From NCBI GenBank assembly GCA_049644285.1, contig JBARRP010000036.1:20097-84096 (forward strand): a stretch of 64,000 nucleotides of DNA. Direction: 5' to 3'. Shown one piece after another: positions 19,301 to 27,498 of this stretch. How positions within the stretch are numbered: position 1 is the first letter of the stretch; every line of letters begins with the position of its first letter. Both the position numbers and the translations under genes were made by a program. This DNA comes from CAVRXT01 sp049644285. Its GTDB lineage: Bacteria > Acidobacteriota > Terriglobia > Acidiferrales > UBA7541. Under the pieces are notes generated by a model. The model was not told the DNA's origin. It ran no database searches and was given only the letters and a program-made list of their open reading frames with translations.

Positions 19301-19936
19301 TTAGGTAGACCGGGACAACGAATTGATGAGCTCGACCGAGAGCAAATAAGCCTTCTGCGAGAGGTTTTGCGCGCGGGTCCAGTCGGATTGAGAGACGGCT
19401 TCACGCGCCTGCACAAGGAAGCCGCGAATCTTCTCGACTAGATCGTTCTGCGCGGGATTCAGCGACCGGCCGTGGGCCTGGCCGAGGTTTTTCTCCGCCG
19501 CTGCAATATTTTCATTGGTTTTTTGTTCAAAGGCAGCCTGATCGCCTGGCGAAAGCTGCGGCGAGATCTGCGGGGCCGGAGGGCGCGTCGCGACTGCATT
19601 GTCGTTGTTCTGCTTGTGGGGCGGGGAAGCGGGCTTCGGCGGAACACTCTCTGTTGGAATTCCGGCGCCGGGCAAGTTCACATCGGATGGCGCGGGCGCG
19701 GTTGTGACTGGTGGAGGTGTTGCCGGTGGCGGCGTTTCCGTTTGCGTCGGCGCCGGAATCGGCTTCGCTGCCGGGACATTGGCCGCTGGGTTGGCGGCGC
19801 GAACAGCACGATGCGTGCAGCCGGAAGATAGAATCGCCAACCCACACGCGAGCAGCCCGGTGGCGAGGCTATGGTTTAGGCCCGCGGGGCGCGTGTTTGG
19901 CGCAGTTCTCTGGCAGTCCCTATGACGGCTGGACAT
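19301..19936 (-). CDS. Proline-rich lipoprotein of unknown function
   Basis: 211 residues. A lipoprotein signal ends in LSSGC with the lipidated Cys near residue 40 (there is an extended N-terminal region before the hydrophobic core LLACGLAIL, so the true start may be later). A Pro/Ala/Thr-rich stretch (about 48-125) could span the periplasm, followed by a helical C-terminus (EQKTNENIAAAEKNLGQA; VQAREAVSQSDWTRAQNLSQKAY). It begins directly after the kinase stop (TGA then ATG), so it is surely in that operon, and it may be the envelope partner of the kinase. Confidence 0.7.
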   Translation of the reverse strand: MSSRHRDCQRTAPNTRPAGLNHSLATGLLACGLAILSSGCTHRAVRAANPAANVPAAKPIPAPTQTETPPPATPPPVTTAPAPSDVNLPGAGIPTESVPPKPASPPHKQNNDNAVATRPPAPQISPQLSPGDQAAFEQKTNENIAAAEKNLGQAHGRSLNPAQNDLVEKIRGFLVQAREAVSQSDWTRAQNLSQKAYLLSVELINSLSRST

Positions 19937-21829
19937 TCACGTTTTTCCCTGGGCGAACGGCTGACCGTAGTCCCGCAGAGGGACGACGGAGGCTTCCAGT
20001 GTGCGGCTGAGCGGCAACAGGATTCGGAACATAGTGCCGCGACCCACCTCCGATTCGAATTCTATCGAACCGTTGTGGAGTTGCACAAATCGAAAAGTGT
20101 TCGCTAGCCCAATTCCGGTGCCTCCCGGCCGGGTGGTAAAGAAAAGCTGAAAAATCTTGCGACGATTCTCCGGCGTGATGCCCTTTCCGGTGTCGGAAAC
20201 CTTGATTTCTGCGTTCTCCCCGTTTTGCGCCAGTGAAATCGACAGCTTCCCGCCGGGAGTCATCGCATCGCAGGCATTGAGGATGAGGTTCAGAACCGCC
20301 TGATGAATCAGCGGACGATCGGCGCGGACTGGAGGGAAATTTTCGGGAAATTGAGCGAGCAGTTGGACGTGGGCCCGATGGATGGCAGGCCGCGCGCTAT
20401 CGAGCACCTCCCGCAAGAGCGTGACGAGGTCGGTTTCCGCCAGTTCGATTTCCACGGGGTGAGTGAAATCCAGGAAGGTTTTCACAGCACGATCGAGCCG
20501 GTCGATTTCTGAATCGAGCATCTTGAGCGCTTGCTGAGACTCCGGCTCAACGGGTAGATTGCTCTTGAGAACTTCCAGCCAAACGCGCATCGAGTTCAGC
20601 GGATTCTTGACTTCGTGGGCCACTCCCGCGGTCACGCGGCCCAGCGCCGCGAGCCGCTCGGAAACCTGGAGTTGCGATCCGATCCGTTCTAACGATTCCA
20701 AGTCGCGCAGGGTGACAAGCGTCCCCATCCGCTTCCCCTTTTCGCGGATCGGCTGGGCGCTCACGCCCACTCGCCGCGGTCCCGCGGGGCTGTCGAGGCG
20801 CGCTTCTTCGGAGTCGACCGGTTGAATCTCATCGTCCTCGATGCGCAGCGCATTGCGCAAAGGATGGCCGAAGGCGAAAATTTCTCCCACTTGGCGGCCC
20901 ATCATCGCGCTGGGGGTCGCTCCCAGAAATTTCTCTGCGGAGGGGCTGACCAGGACGGCCCGCCCCTCGGCATTGAAAAGCAACAAGCCGTCCTCGAGCC
21001 CAACCATGACCTGGTTCAAGTTTTCACGCAGCGTCGAAAAGATTTCCCGGACGTCGCGGAGCTGCTGGCCGATCCGGCTGATCTTGGTGCTGACCAAGCC
21101 CAGTTCATCGCCCCGCGTAACCGGTTCGAGGTCGAATTCGCCTGCCGATATCTTGTCTAGTTGAGCTGAGATGCGCGCCAGGGGCGCCAGCGTTGCGTGG
21201 CTCACGATGGCAGCAAAAAGCGTGGAAAGCAGCACGGCGGCCAGCGCCGCCCAGCCCGCCTGCTCGAGTCCTGGCGAAATTTCGTTACGCAAGAAAACCG
21301 AAGACAGTCCGATGCCTATCTCGCCGAAAGGCGAGGGCCCAACATCGAAGGGCAGGGTGATTTCATAAACGCTCGGCGGCCCGTACAGGACTCGAAGCTG
21401 GTAGAGAAAGCTCGCGCCTTCGAGCGTTTTGTATGCTGGCCGGACAAAAACTCGCCGGCCGCGAACCGAGGCGTCGCTCGATTCCAAAGTCAATCCGGAG
21501 CGATCGCTGATCGTGATTTCATAGATGTTCGGTGAATAGCCGATGGCAGATTCCACAACAAAGTTCAACGTGCTGCTGTTGTCGAGGGCTCGCCGCACAT
21601 ATTCGCGCACATCTTCCCCCGGGGCGGGGCCGCCCTGCTCGGAAGCCTCCATAAGAGCTTGCTGGCAGGCGCCGAATACTTCTTGTGCCACGAAATTCGC
21701 TCGTTCATGGTCCTGGCGGATCACTTGTCGAGTCAGCCGCGCGATATAGAGCCAGGAAACCAGCATCACCACGCCGAGCACGAGGAGCGTGGTGGCTAGG
21801 GTGAACTTAGTCTTTAGACTGAGCGGCAT
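19937..21829 (-). CDS. Membrane sensor histidine kinase with HAMP and PAS domains
   Basis: 630 residues. Two membrane helices (about 10-30 and 185-210) bracket an extracytoplasmic sensor region. HAMP (about 212-265), a PAS-like domain (GLEDGLLLFNAEGRAVLVSPS), HisKA with AHEVKNPLNSMRVW, and HATPase with VSDTGKGI and GGTGIGLANTFRF follow. It overlaps the sigma-54 activator gene upstream by 23 bases, so the two are coupled and very likely a phosphorelay pair. Domain order is of the NtrB/ZraS kind. Ligand unknown. Confidence 0.92.
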   Translation of the reverse strand: MPLSLKTKFTLATTLLVLGVVMLVSWLYIARLTRQVIRQDHERANFVAQEVFGACQQALMEASEQGGPAPGEDVREYVRRALDNSSTLNFVVESAIGYSPNIYEITISDRSGLTLESSDASVRGRRVFVRPAYKTLEGASFLYQLRVLYGPPSVYEITLPFDVGPSPFGEIGIGLSSVFLRNEISPGLEQAGWAALAAVLLSTLFAAIVSHATLAPLARISAQLDKISAGEFDLEPVTRGDELGLVSTKISRIGQQLRDVREIFSTLRENLNQVMVGLEDGLLLFNAEGRAVLVSPSAEKFLGATPSAMMGRQVGEIFAFGHPLRNALRIEDDEIQPVDSEEARLDSPAGPRRVGVSAQPIREKGKRMGTLVTLRDLESLERIGSQLQVSERLAALGRVTAGVAHEVKNPLNSMRVWLEVLKSNLPVEPESQQALKMLDSEIDRLDRAVKTFLDFTHPVEIELAETDLVTLLREVLDSARPAIHRAHVQLLAQFPENFPPVRADRPLIHQAVLNLILNACDAMTPGGKLSISLAQNGENAEIKVSDTGKGITPENRRKIFQLFFTTRPGGTGIGLANTFRFVQLHNGSIEFESEVGRGTMFRILLPLSRTLEASVVPLRDYGQPFAQGKT

Positions 21830-23213
21830 ACTTCCCCACCGCCTCGTACTCTTTTAATTTGTTGTGGAGAGTCTTCAGGCTGATGCTGAGCAGCTCGGCG
21901 GCGCGCGTCTTGTTGTAGTTAGTTGCGGCAAGGGTCTGCAGAATCAGCTCGCGCTCGGCTGCTTCGACGGTTGTGCCGACCGGGAACCGTAGGCCCGAAA
22001 GCTCCGAAGTCTCGGTGGCGGGTGCGTGGCCGAAATCCGACGGAAGATGCGAGCGGCCGATGATGCCGCGATCGCAGGCGATGGTGGCCCGCTCGAGCAC
22101 ATTGCGCAGTTCTCTCACGTTGCCGGGCCACGGGTAAGATTTGAAAAGCTCCATGGTTTCGGCGTTGACGCCCGTGACCGACCGGCTGTGTTTCTCCGAA
22201 ATATCTATCAGAAGACGCTCGATCAGCAGGGCCAAATCCTCTTTGTGCTCGCGGAGCGGCGGGAGGTGGATGTGAAAGACGTTGAGCCGGAAATAGAGAT
22301 CCTGCCGAAGCTGTCCCTTCGCGACAGCCTGTTGCGGGTCTTTATTGGTTGCCGCCAGCACTCGGACGTCGACGGGCGTTTCGACTTTGCTGCCCAGCCG
22401 CCGCACCTTGCGCTCCTCGAGCACGCGCAGGAGTTTGGCCTGCGTCGGCGCGGGCATCTCGCCGATTTCATCGAGGAGCAGCGTCCCAGCGTCGGCCAAT
22501 TCAAAGCAGCCAATCCGCCGCTCCGCCGCACCGGTGAACGCGCCGCGTTCATGGCCGAAGATCTCGCTTTCCATTAGCGATTCGGGAATCGCCGAGCAGT
22601 TGATGGCTACGAAGGGACCGTCGGCTCGCGCCGATAGCTCATGAATCGTCCGCGCCACTACTTCTTTTCCGGAGCCCGTCTCCCCGGTGATCAGCACGGG
22701 AGCGGTCGACGGCGCGGCCATCTCCACCTGGCGCATCACTTCCAGCATGGATTTCGACGAGCCGACGAGTTCACCCATCCTTCCGGAATCGCGTAATTGC
22801 CGCGTCAGCACCGCCACGGCCTGCTTGTCCCGGCGCTGGCCGAGTGCCCGGTCAAGCAAGGCGCGCAGCACGGGTGCTTTCAACGGCTTTTCGATGTACC
22901 AGAATGCGCCAGCCTCAATCGCCTGGGTGACCCGCTCGTCGCTGCCCCGCCCGGTGATCGTTATGATGGGGACGTTCTGGGCCTCTTCACCCAGCCGGCG
23001 GATTAATTCGAGCCCGTCCATGCCCGGCAATTCAACATCGGCGAGCACTACAGCCGGACGGAACTCAGAAAATTTCGCCAGGGCGTCCTCGGCGCTGCCC
23101 ACGCTGAGGACTTCGCAATGCCATTTCCGCAAGAGAGCTTCGTAGCCCTTCCGCGCGTTCTCTTCGTCCTCGACGATTAGAATGCGGTGTTCGGCTTGGG
23201 GTTGAGCGTCCAT
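21807..23213 (-). CDS. Sigma-54-dependent response regulator, NtrC family
   Basis: 468 residues. Receiver with EDEE near 15-18, phosphorylation site Asp59 in VVLADVELPG and Lys in IEKPL; AAA+ domain with GETGSGKE Walker A, intact GAFTGA loop and TLLLDEIGEM Walker B; Fis-type HTH at the end (NKTRAAELLSISLKTLHNKLKEY). It heads a run of activator, kinase, lipoprotein and glycine oxidase genes. A sigma-54-type promoter and an inverted repeat that could be its own binding site lie in the divergent region upstream, so autoregulation is likely. Confidence 0.93.
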   Translation of the reverse strand: MDAQPQAEHRILIVEDEENARKGYEALLRKWHCEVLSVGSAEDALAKFSEFRPAVVLADVELPGMDGLELIRRLGEEAQNVPIITITGRGSDERVTQAIEAGAFWYIEKPLKAPVLRALLDRALGQRRDKQAVAVLTRQLRDSGRMGELVGSSKSMLEVMRQVEMAAPSTAPVLITGETGSGKEVVARTIHELSARADGPFVAINCSAIPESLMESEIFGHERGAFTGAAERRIGCFELADAGTLLLDEIGEMPAPTQAKLLRVLEERKVRRLGSKVETPVDVRVLAATNKDPQQAVAKGQLRQDLYFRLNVFHIHLPPLREHKEDLALLIERLLIDISEKHSRSVTGVNAETMELFKSYPWPGNVRELRNVLERATIACDRGIIGRSHLPSDFGHAPATETSELSGLRFPVGTTVEAAERELILQTLAATNYNKTRAAELLSISLKTLHNKLKEYEAVGKYAAQSKD

Positions 23214-23317
23214 CTGAAAAAGAATCTACCAGTAGTGCGGGCGAAAGCCAATAGAGCCTCGCTGCCGCCTCTCTGTAAGCCGAGTAATCCCGCTTTTCGC
23301 CCGCGCACCCCACAGTG

Positions 23318-23334
23318 TGGCTATCGACGTCCCA
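23318..23334 (-). promoter_or_regulatory. Candidate sigma-54 promoter for the activator operon
   Basis: Minus strand reads TGGGAC-N5-TAGC, with GG and GC separated by exactly ten bases (consensus TGGCAC-N5-TTGC). The predicted start would lie about 95 bases before the response regulator ATG at 23213. Two positions differ from consensus, so this is a candidate only. Confidence 0.4.
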
Positions 23335-23356
23335 GACACAGTCGTCAGCGCATCAC

Positions 23357-23390
23357 AATCAGGTCCGCTTCCCATTTTGGGAGTCAGGAC
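23357..23390. promoter_or_regulatory. Inverted repeat, likely activator-binding enhancer
   Basis: Nested inverted repeat: CAGGTCC (23357-23363) with GGACCTG (23384-23390), and an inner TCCCA-TTT-TGGGA (23367-23379). The inner 13-mer has the same half-sites and spacing as the palindrome at 57305-57319 upstream of another sigma-54-like promoter. It lies 33 bases from the minus promoter and about 90 from the plus one, a suitable place for an enhancer-binding protein. It could also form an RNA hairpin. Confidence 0.5.
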
Positions 23391-23469
23391 CTGTCCAATT
23401 CCGTATAAACCTGTGCCCATGAGGTTTGCCCGGAGTGCGTAGTCTAACGGATTCACACCATATCCATTT

Positions 23470-23486
23470 TGGAACTAGAATCGCGC
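23470..23486 (+). promoter_or_regulatory. Candidate sigma-54 promoter toward the PAS kinase gene
   Basis: TGGAAC-N5-TCGC with GG (23471-23472) and GC (23483-23484) ten bases apart. Its spacing from the inverted repeat (about 90 bases) is close to that seen before the ADOP permease gene. The untranslated leader to 23717 would be about 220 bases, which is long and lowers my confidence. Confidence 0.35.
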
Positions 23487-23716
23487 TCCGCTGCGACCAA
23501 CAGTGTTCAACTAATCCGTCGCTTATTCAGCGGTTAGAGGAAACACCGTGTATGGAGTCGATTTTGCGAGGGCGGACGGAAAGGGGAATGCAAGGCCAGA
23601 CGGTTGATCTTGGTACGCAAACGGTAGGCCCCGTCTGAAAAGAGCGGAGGGCGCGACTGGAATGCCTCGAAAACTTAAGACGGTCCGCCGAGAGCCTGGG
23701 ATGAATCCGGAGAGAG

Positions 23717-25348
23717 ATGAAGCCGCGTATTCAGACAGGACGGCCCTTCGCTGTGGAGCCCCTCGTTCGATGGAGAGCTAGAAACCGTTTATCGGGTCTG
23801 CTTGACTCCAGCGGCGAGTGTCTCTTGCTTCTGGATTCCGGAGGCCGCATTGTAAGGGCCAGCCGACGCGCCAGTGACCTTCTGGGCCTCGCCAAATCAG
23901 GCGCCTGTTTTTTCAGCGATTTCTTTATTGCCCCGTCGCGGGACGCCCTGCGGGCGTGGCGCGAGGAATCAGCGGCCGGATCGCCGCGAGAGAGTCTTGA
24001 GGCCACGCTCCAAGCTGGATTCAGGGTGCACGTCAGTTCTCGCGGAATCGTGTCTCCACAAGGGCATCTTCTAGCCGTGCTGGAAGAAAGCGCGCTGGCA
24101 CCGCGAGGCGAGCAGAAATCGAAGCAAGTGGAAGCGGAACTGCGGAGCGTCCTCGATTCGATGCGCGCAGGTGTGTTGCTCATAGACCTGGAAGGACGGG
24201 TACGCTTCACGAATTCCAGGTTCGCCCAGATGTTCGGACTCAAGCCACGCCAGCTCGAGCCGCTCGAAGATTTCGACGAATTAGTTCGGTTTCTCGCGAG
24301 CCGTCTGCGCGACCCTCAATCCTATTCCCACCCGTGGCGATCGTTTCTAGCTTCGGCTGGCGAGCCCGGCCATGACGAGGTGGAGATCATTCGACCCGCT
24401 CAGCGAGTCTTGGAGCGGTTCTCCCGCCCGGTTCTCGACGCCGAGGGCCACCGGCTGGGTTGGATCGAGGTCTATGAGGACATCACGCTACGGAGCACGG
24501 AGTCCAAGATGTTTCAGAAGGAAAAAATGGCGGCGCTGGGCCAACTGGTCTCCGGAATCGCCCACGAGCTGAACAATCCGCTGACTGCCATCATGGGCTA
24601 CACGCAACTCCTCCTTGGCCACGGCTTGGCAGCGACACAATTAGACGAAGCCAAGAAGATTTACCAGGAGGCCGAGCGGGCCCGGCGGATCGTGAAGAAT
24701 CTGCTCTTCTTTGCGCGCGAGAGGGTGCAGGAGCGTTCCTCGGTGGACCTGAATGAAGTGGTCGAGAGAACGCTGGCGCTGCGCAGCTATGAACTGAAGA
24801 TTGAAAGCATTCAGGTCGAAACCGACCTCTGCCGGAATCTGCCGCGGACCATGGCGGACCCCTACCAGCTGCAGCAGGTCCTCCTGAACCTTGTTGTGAA
24901 TGCCGAGCAGGCCCTGCTCGGCGGCCGCGGGAAGGGGCACATCCGGATACGGACATACCGGCCCAGCGACAGTCGCATCGCGCTCGAGGTGGAGGACGAT
25001 GGGCCGGGAATCCCCCAAGAGATCGCTTCCCGCGTTTTTGAGCCGTTCTTCACCACGAAGCCCCCAGGAGTGGGCACCGGGTTAGGTCTTTCGATTGTTT
25101 ACGGAATTGTTCAGCAGCACGGCGGCGATGTGATCCTGGATAGTCAGCGGGGAGTGGGTGCAAAGATCGCGGTGGAACTGCCTCTTGTGGCCGTTCCGGT
25201 GAGCGAAGGGGCAGCCCAGATTTCCCAGCCGGCGGTCAGAAGCGCCGACTGCCTGATTCAATGGCGTGATGAGGGAGATGATGAAATCCACCAAACGCGT
25301 GGCTTTGGTTGGCACCACCGATGCCAGTCTGGTGCCCGCGCTGGCTGA
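23717..25348 (+). CDS. PAS-containing soluble histidine kinase
   Basis: 543 residues, no membrane segment. Two PAS-like regions (about 25-100, GECLLLLDSGGRIVRASRR; about 140-255, GVLLIDLEGRVRFTNSRF), HisKA with GIAHELNNPLTAIMGYTQLLL, and HATPase with VEDDGPGIP and GVGTGLGLSIVYGIV. Catalytic sequence ends near residue 495; the last 45 residues are a tail whose gene region overlaps the start of the next frame. The receiver-like gene that follows overlaps it by about 70 bases, so the two are coupled. As a soluble kinase it probably senses a cytoplasmic cue. Confidence 0.9.
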   Translation: MKPRIQTGRPFAVEPLVRWRARNRLSGLLDSSGECLLLLDSGGRIVRASRRASDLLGLAKSGACFFSDFFIAPSRDALRAWREESAAGSPRESLEATLQAGFRVHVSSRGIVSPQGHLLAVLEESALAPRGEQKSKQVEAELRSVLDSMRAGVLLIDLEGRVRFTNSRFAQMFGLKPRQLEPLEDFDELVRFLASRLRDPQSYSHPWRSFLASAGEPGHDEVEIIRPAQRVLERFSRPVLDAEGHRLGWIEVYEDITLRSTESKMFQKEKMAALGQLVSGIAHELNNPLTAIMGYTQLLLGHGLAATQLDEAKKIYQEAERARRIVKNLLFFARERVQERSSVDLNEVVERTLALRSYELKIESIQVETDLCRNLPRTMADPYQLQQVLLNLVVNAEQALLGGRGKGHIRIRTYRPSDSRIALEVEDDGPGIPQEIASRVFEPFFTTKPPGVGTGLGLSIVYGIVQQHGGDVILDSQRGVGAKIAVELPLVAVPVSEGAAQISQPAVRSADCLIQWRDEGDDEIHQTRGFGWHHRCQSGARAG

Positions 25349-25745
25349 GGAGTTTGCCCGCTGCGGAAGAAGCTGCCTTTGTCTCGCTGCCTCGAGCTTG
25401 CCTCAATTGCGGAACCAGGTCGTGCGTGGAGTGCCGCAGGTCATTGTTCTCGATGAATCAATTCTCGATGGCTCTGCGACGGAGGAAGTCCTTTATGCGC
25501 TGACCGCTGCGGTGCCGGTGGTGTTTGTTGCAAGCCAAGAGACGTTGACAAGTGCAGCCCCGTTAGCCGCGGATGGAGATATCGAGTGCGTCGCCCGCGC
25601 CGGCCATTACGTTCCCCTCGTGGCGGCACTCGTTGAGCGCCGGCTCCGCTGGCTCGAGTGCGCGCATGCATCTCTGGCCCTCCCTGGGCGGAGCTGCCGG
25701 CCGACTTCGCGGAAATCCTGCGGCACGAAATCAACAATCCCTTGA
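25281..25745 (+). CDS. Degenerate receiver-like protein (first part of a split gene)
   Basis: About 154 residues. The first 125 have the alternating strand/helix pattern of a receiver (KRVALVGTTD, VIVLDES with an Asp in the phosphorylation position, VVFVASQ), but the N-terminal acidic pair and the conserved Lys are missing, so normal phosphorylation is doubtful. After RRLRWLECAHASL the reading leaves the expected frame and runs to a stop, while the HisKA part that should follow continues one frame over (25658-25915). GAGGGAG lies just before the chosen ATG. Either two overlapping genes or one gene with a one-base shift near 25685. Confidence 0.55.
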   Translation: MKSTKRVALVGTTDASLVPALAEEFARCGRSCLCLAASSLPQLRNQVVRGVPQVIVLDESILDGSATEEVLYALTAAVPVVFVASQETLTSAAPLAADGDIECVARAGHYVPLVAALVERRLRWLECAHASLALPGRSCRPTSRKSCGTKSTIP

Positions 25746-25915
25746 CCGGTATCTTGGGAAATGCGGAGCTACTCCTGGCACATCGAGAGAACTTGCCGGC
25801 CGCTGCCGCGCAGCGGTTAGAAACCGTTGTAGACCTTGCCATTCGTCTGCGCGAAACAGTTCGTCGTCTGAGCCAGATGTGGGAAAGCCACCATCCTGCG
25901 GCGCGATCCGCCTGA
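25658..25915 (+). CDS. HisKA-like phospho-acceptor domain without ATPase (second part of the split gene)
   Basis: The frame from GTG at 25658 gives 85 residues with PADFAEILRHEINNPLTGIL and NAELLL, an excellent HisKA H-box, and a second amphipathic helix (ETVVDLAIRLRETVRRL). No HATPase follows: the frame stops at 25915. With the receiver-like part just upstream it would make a receiver-HisKA protein of about 200 residues. It could act as a phosphotransfer partner or dimerisation partner of the kinase at 23717. The start codon is unsupported by any ribosome site, which favours a frameshift over a separate gene. Confidence 0.5.
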   Translation: MRACISGPPWAELPADFAEILRHEINNPLTGILGNAELLLAHRENLPAAAAQRLETVVDLAIRLRETVRRLSQMWESHHPAARSA

Positions 25916-26104
25916 CTCCCGCGCCGCCGCACTGGCCTCAGCCGAATTGGACGCACCCCTCCCAGCACTCCTAATCGGGGAATAATCTGGACGGCAAGCC
26001 CGCGCCTGCGGCAAGGCATCCCCGGAGACGCTCAATTTCATCGATTGAAGTGAAGCGATTGCGCATCTATGATTGGGCTGCCTATTAGGCGCTCGGGGTT
26101 TTCG

Positions 26105-27253
26105 ATGAGCCGTCAAAATCTTGCCAACATGTTTCGGCGGTTCCTGCTCCTAACCCTGCTGTTTTTTCCCGTCGCGACACTGGCCCAGAAATCTACGCGT
26201 GATGTGAAAGTCGCCGGAAACCAGGTCTGGACAGATACGAAGATCGACGTCCAGGCGGGCGACAAAATTCGCATCACCGGTTCGGGCACGATTCAATACC
26301 CCACCCTGCAACCCAGTGGTCCCGAAGGCCTCACGCGCGGCTGGAGGGATTTGCTGCGCGCCTATCCTGTCACCGACGGCAATCGAGGCGCACTCATCGG
26401 ACGCATTGGCTCTGCCGACACCGCCCAAGCGTTTTTGGTTGGCGGGAGTAAAGATTTAGTTGTCCCGCGAAGCGCGCGCCTGTTCTTCGGAATTAATCAA
26501 CAGGATGGCGACGCGGCCGATGGGAGTTTCGACGTCAAGGTGGAAATCCTGGAAACAGCTCCGAAACCAGCGGCGCCTGTATCGGCGAAAACCGCTGCCG
26601 TCGATGCTCCGATACCGGGTATCACGCCGGATCTGCTCAAGAAGATTCCTCGTCGAGTGGCGGACAAGGCCGGAAACCCCGGAGACATGTTGAATTTCCT
26701 GATCATCGGCTCCGAAGAGAACTTGCGTGAGGTCTTCAAAAACGCAGGGTGGGTGCTGGTAGACAAAACCGAGTCCGATGCGGTGCTCCACGGAATATTG
26801 GCAACACTCTCCAAGCAAGCATATCTTGAGATGCCCATGAGCGAACTTTACCTGTTCGGGCGTCCGCAGGATTTTGGCTTTGCGCACGCCGAACCCATTT
26901 CAGTGGTCGCCTCGCGAAATCATCTTCGGATCTGGAAAACGCCGTTTACAGCGGACGGGCAAACATTATGGGTGGGCGCGGCGACACACGACATCGGGTT
27001 CGAGAAAGATCAGCGCAACGGCGATGTCACGCACAAGATCGATCCGGACATTGACAAGGAACGCGAGTATCTCGGCGAGACGCTGGACGGGACGGGAATC
27101 GTCACGCAGCTCTCGCACGTTGTACCGACGGACCCGTTGAAAGAAGCCAAGACCGCCACCGGCGGAACTTTTCATTCGGATGGCCGCATTCTGGTGATGG
27201 TACTGAAGGCGAAAGCAGCAAGTCAGACTGCCAAGTCTACGGGTAGGGAGTAA
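26105..27253 (+). CDS. Exported protein with LssY-type C-terminal domain
   Basis: 382 residues from ATG at 26105, which puts a signal peptide at 1-25 (FLLLTLLFFPVATLA). Residues about 28-150 resemble a carbohydrate-binding PA-IL-like beta domain (VWTDTKIDVQAGDKIRITGSG, LVVPRSARLFFGIN). Residues about 180-375 match the LssY C-terminal domain (NPGDMLNFLIIGSEENL, GWVLVDK, MPMSELYLFGRPQDFGFAH, RNHLRIW). LssY domains are often fused to PAP2 or DedA membrane proteins; here it is joined to a lectin-like domain. It is likely periplasmic or surface-exposed. Monocistronic. Confidence 0.72.
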   Translation: MSRQNLANMFRRFLLLTLLFFPVATLAQKSTRDVKVAGNQVWTDTKIDVQAGDKIRITGSGTIQYPTLQPSGPEGLTRGWRDLLRAYPVTDGNRGALIGRIGSADTAQAFLVGGSKDLVVPRSARLFFGINQQDGDAADGSFDVKVEILETAPKPAAPVSAKTAAVDAPIPGITPDLLKKIPRRVADKAGNPGDMLNFLIIGSEENLREVFKNAGWVLVDKTESDAVLHGILATLSKQAYLEMPMSELYLFGRPQDFGFAHAEPISVVASRNHLRIWKTPFTADGQTLWVGAATHDIGFEKDQRNGDVTHKIDPDIDKEREYLGETLDGTGIVTQLSHVVPTDPLKEAKTATGGTFHSDGRILVMVLKAKAASQTAKSTGRE

Positions 27254-27498
27254 GAACTCTAGTCGCCTGCGGCTGGCGGGCCTTTGCAAGCATGCTGTCG
27301 AGGTCCCGGCGCGTGAGGAATTTTCCCCCGAGGGCGACAGCGTGTAGATACGCAAAGTGACCGCAGCGAAACCGCAAAACTGAAGTGTCTTTGGCGGCGG
27401 CTATTTACTTCAGCGCGTTATTTTCCTACCATGTGCGTTGCCTCGATCCCAGCGAAGTTCTCCGTGGTTCCTGCGCTTCGGGGTAATATTCGAAGTTC

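Larger units (their letters stand above)
23214..23716. other. 503-base divergent control region between activator operon and PAS kinase gene
   Basis: No protein-coding gene is convincing here. The region holds two opposed GG-N10-GC promoter-like elements and a strong inverted repeat between them, listed separately. A 28-codon frame from ATG at about 23552 toward the kinase gene exists after a GAGG sequence, but its codons show no family resemblance and I do not call it. Confidence 0.5.
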
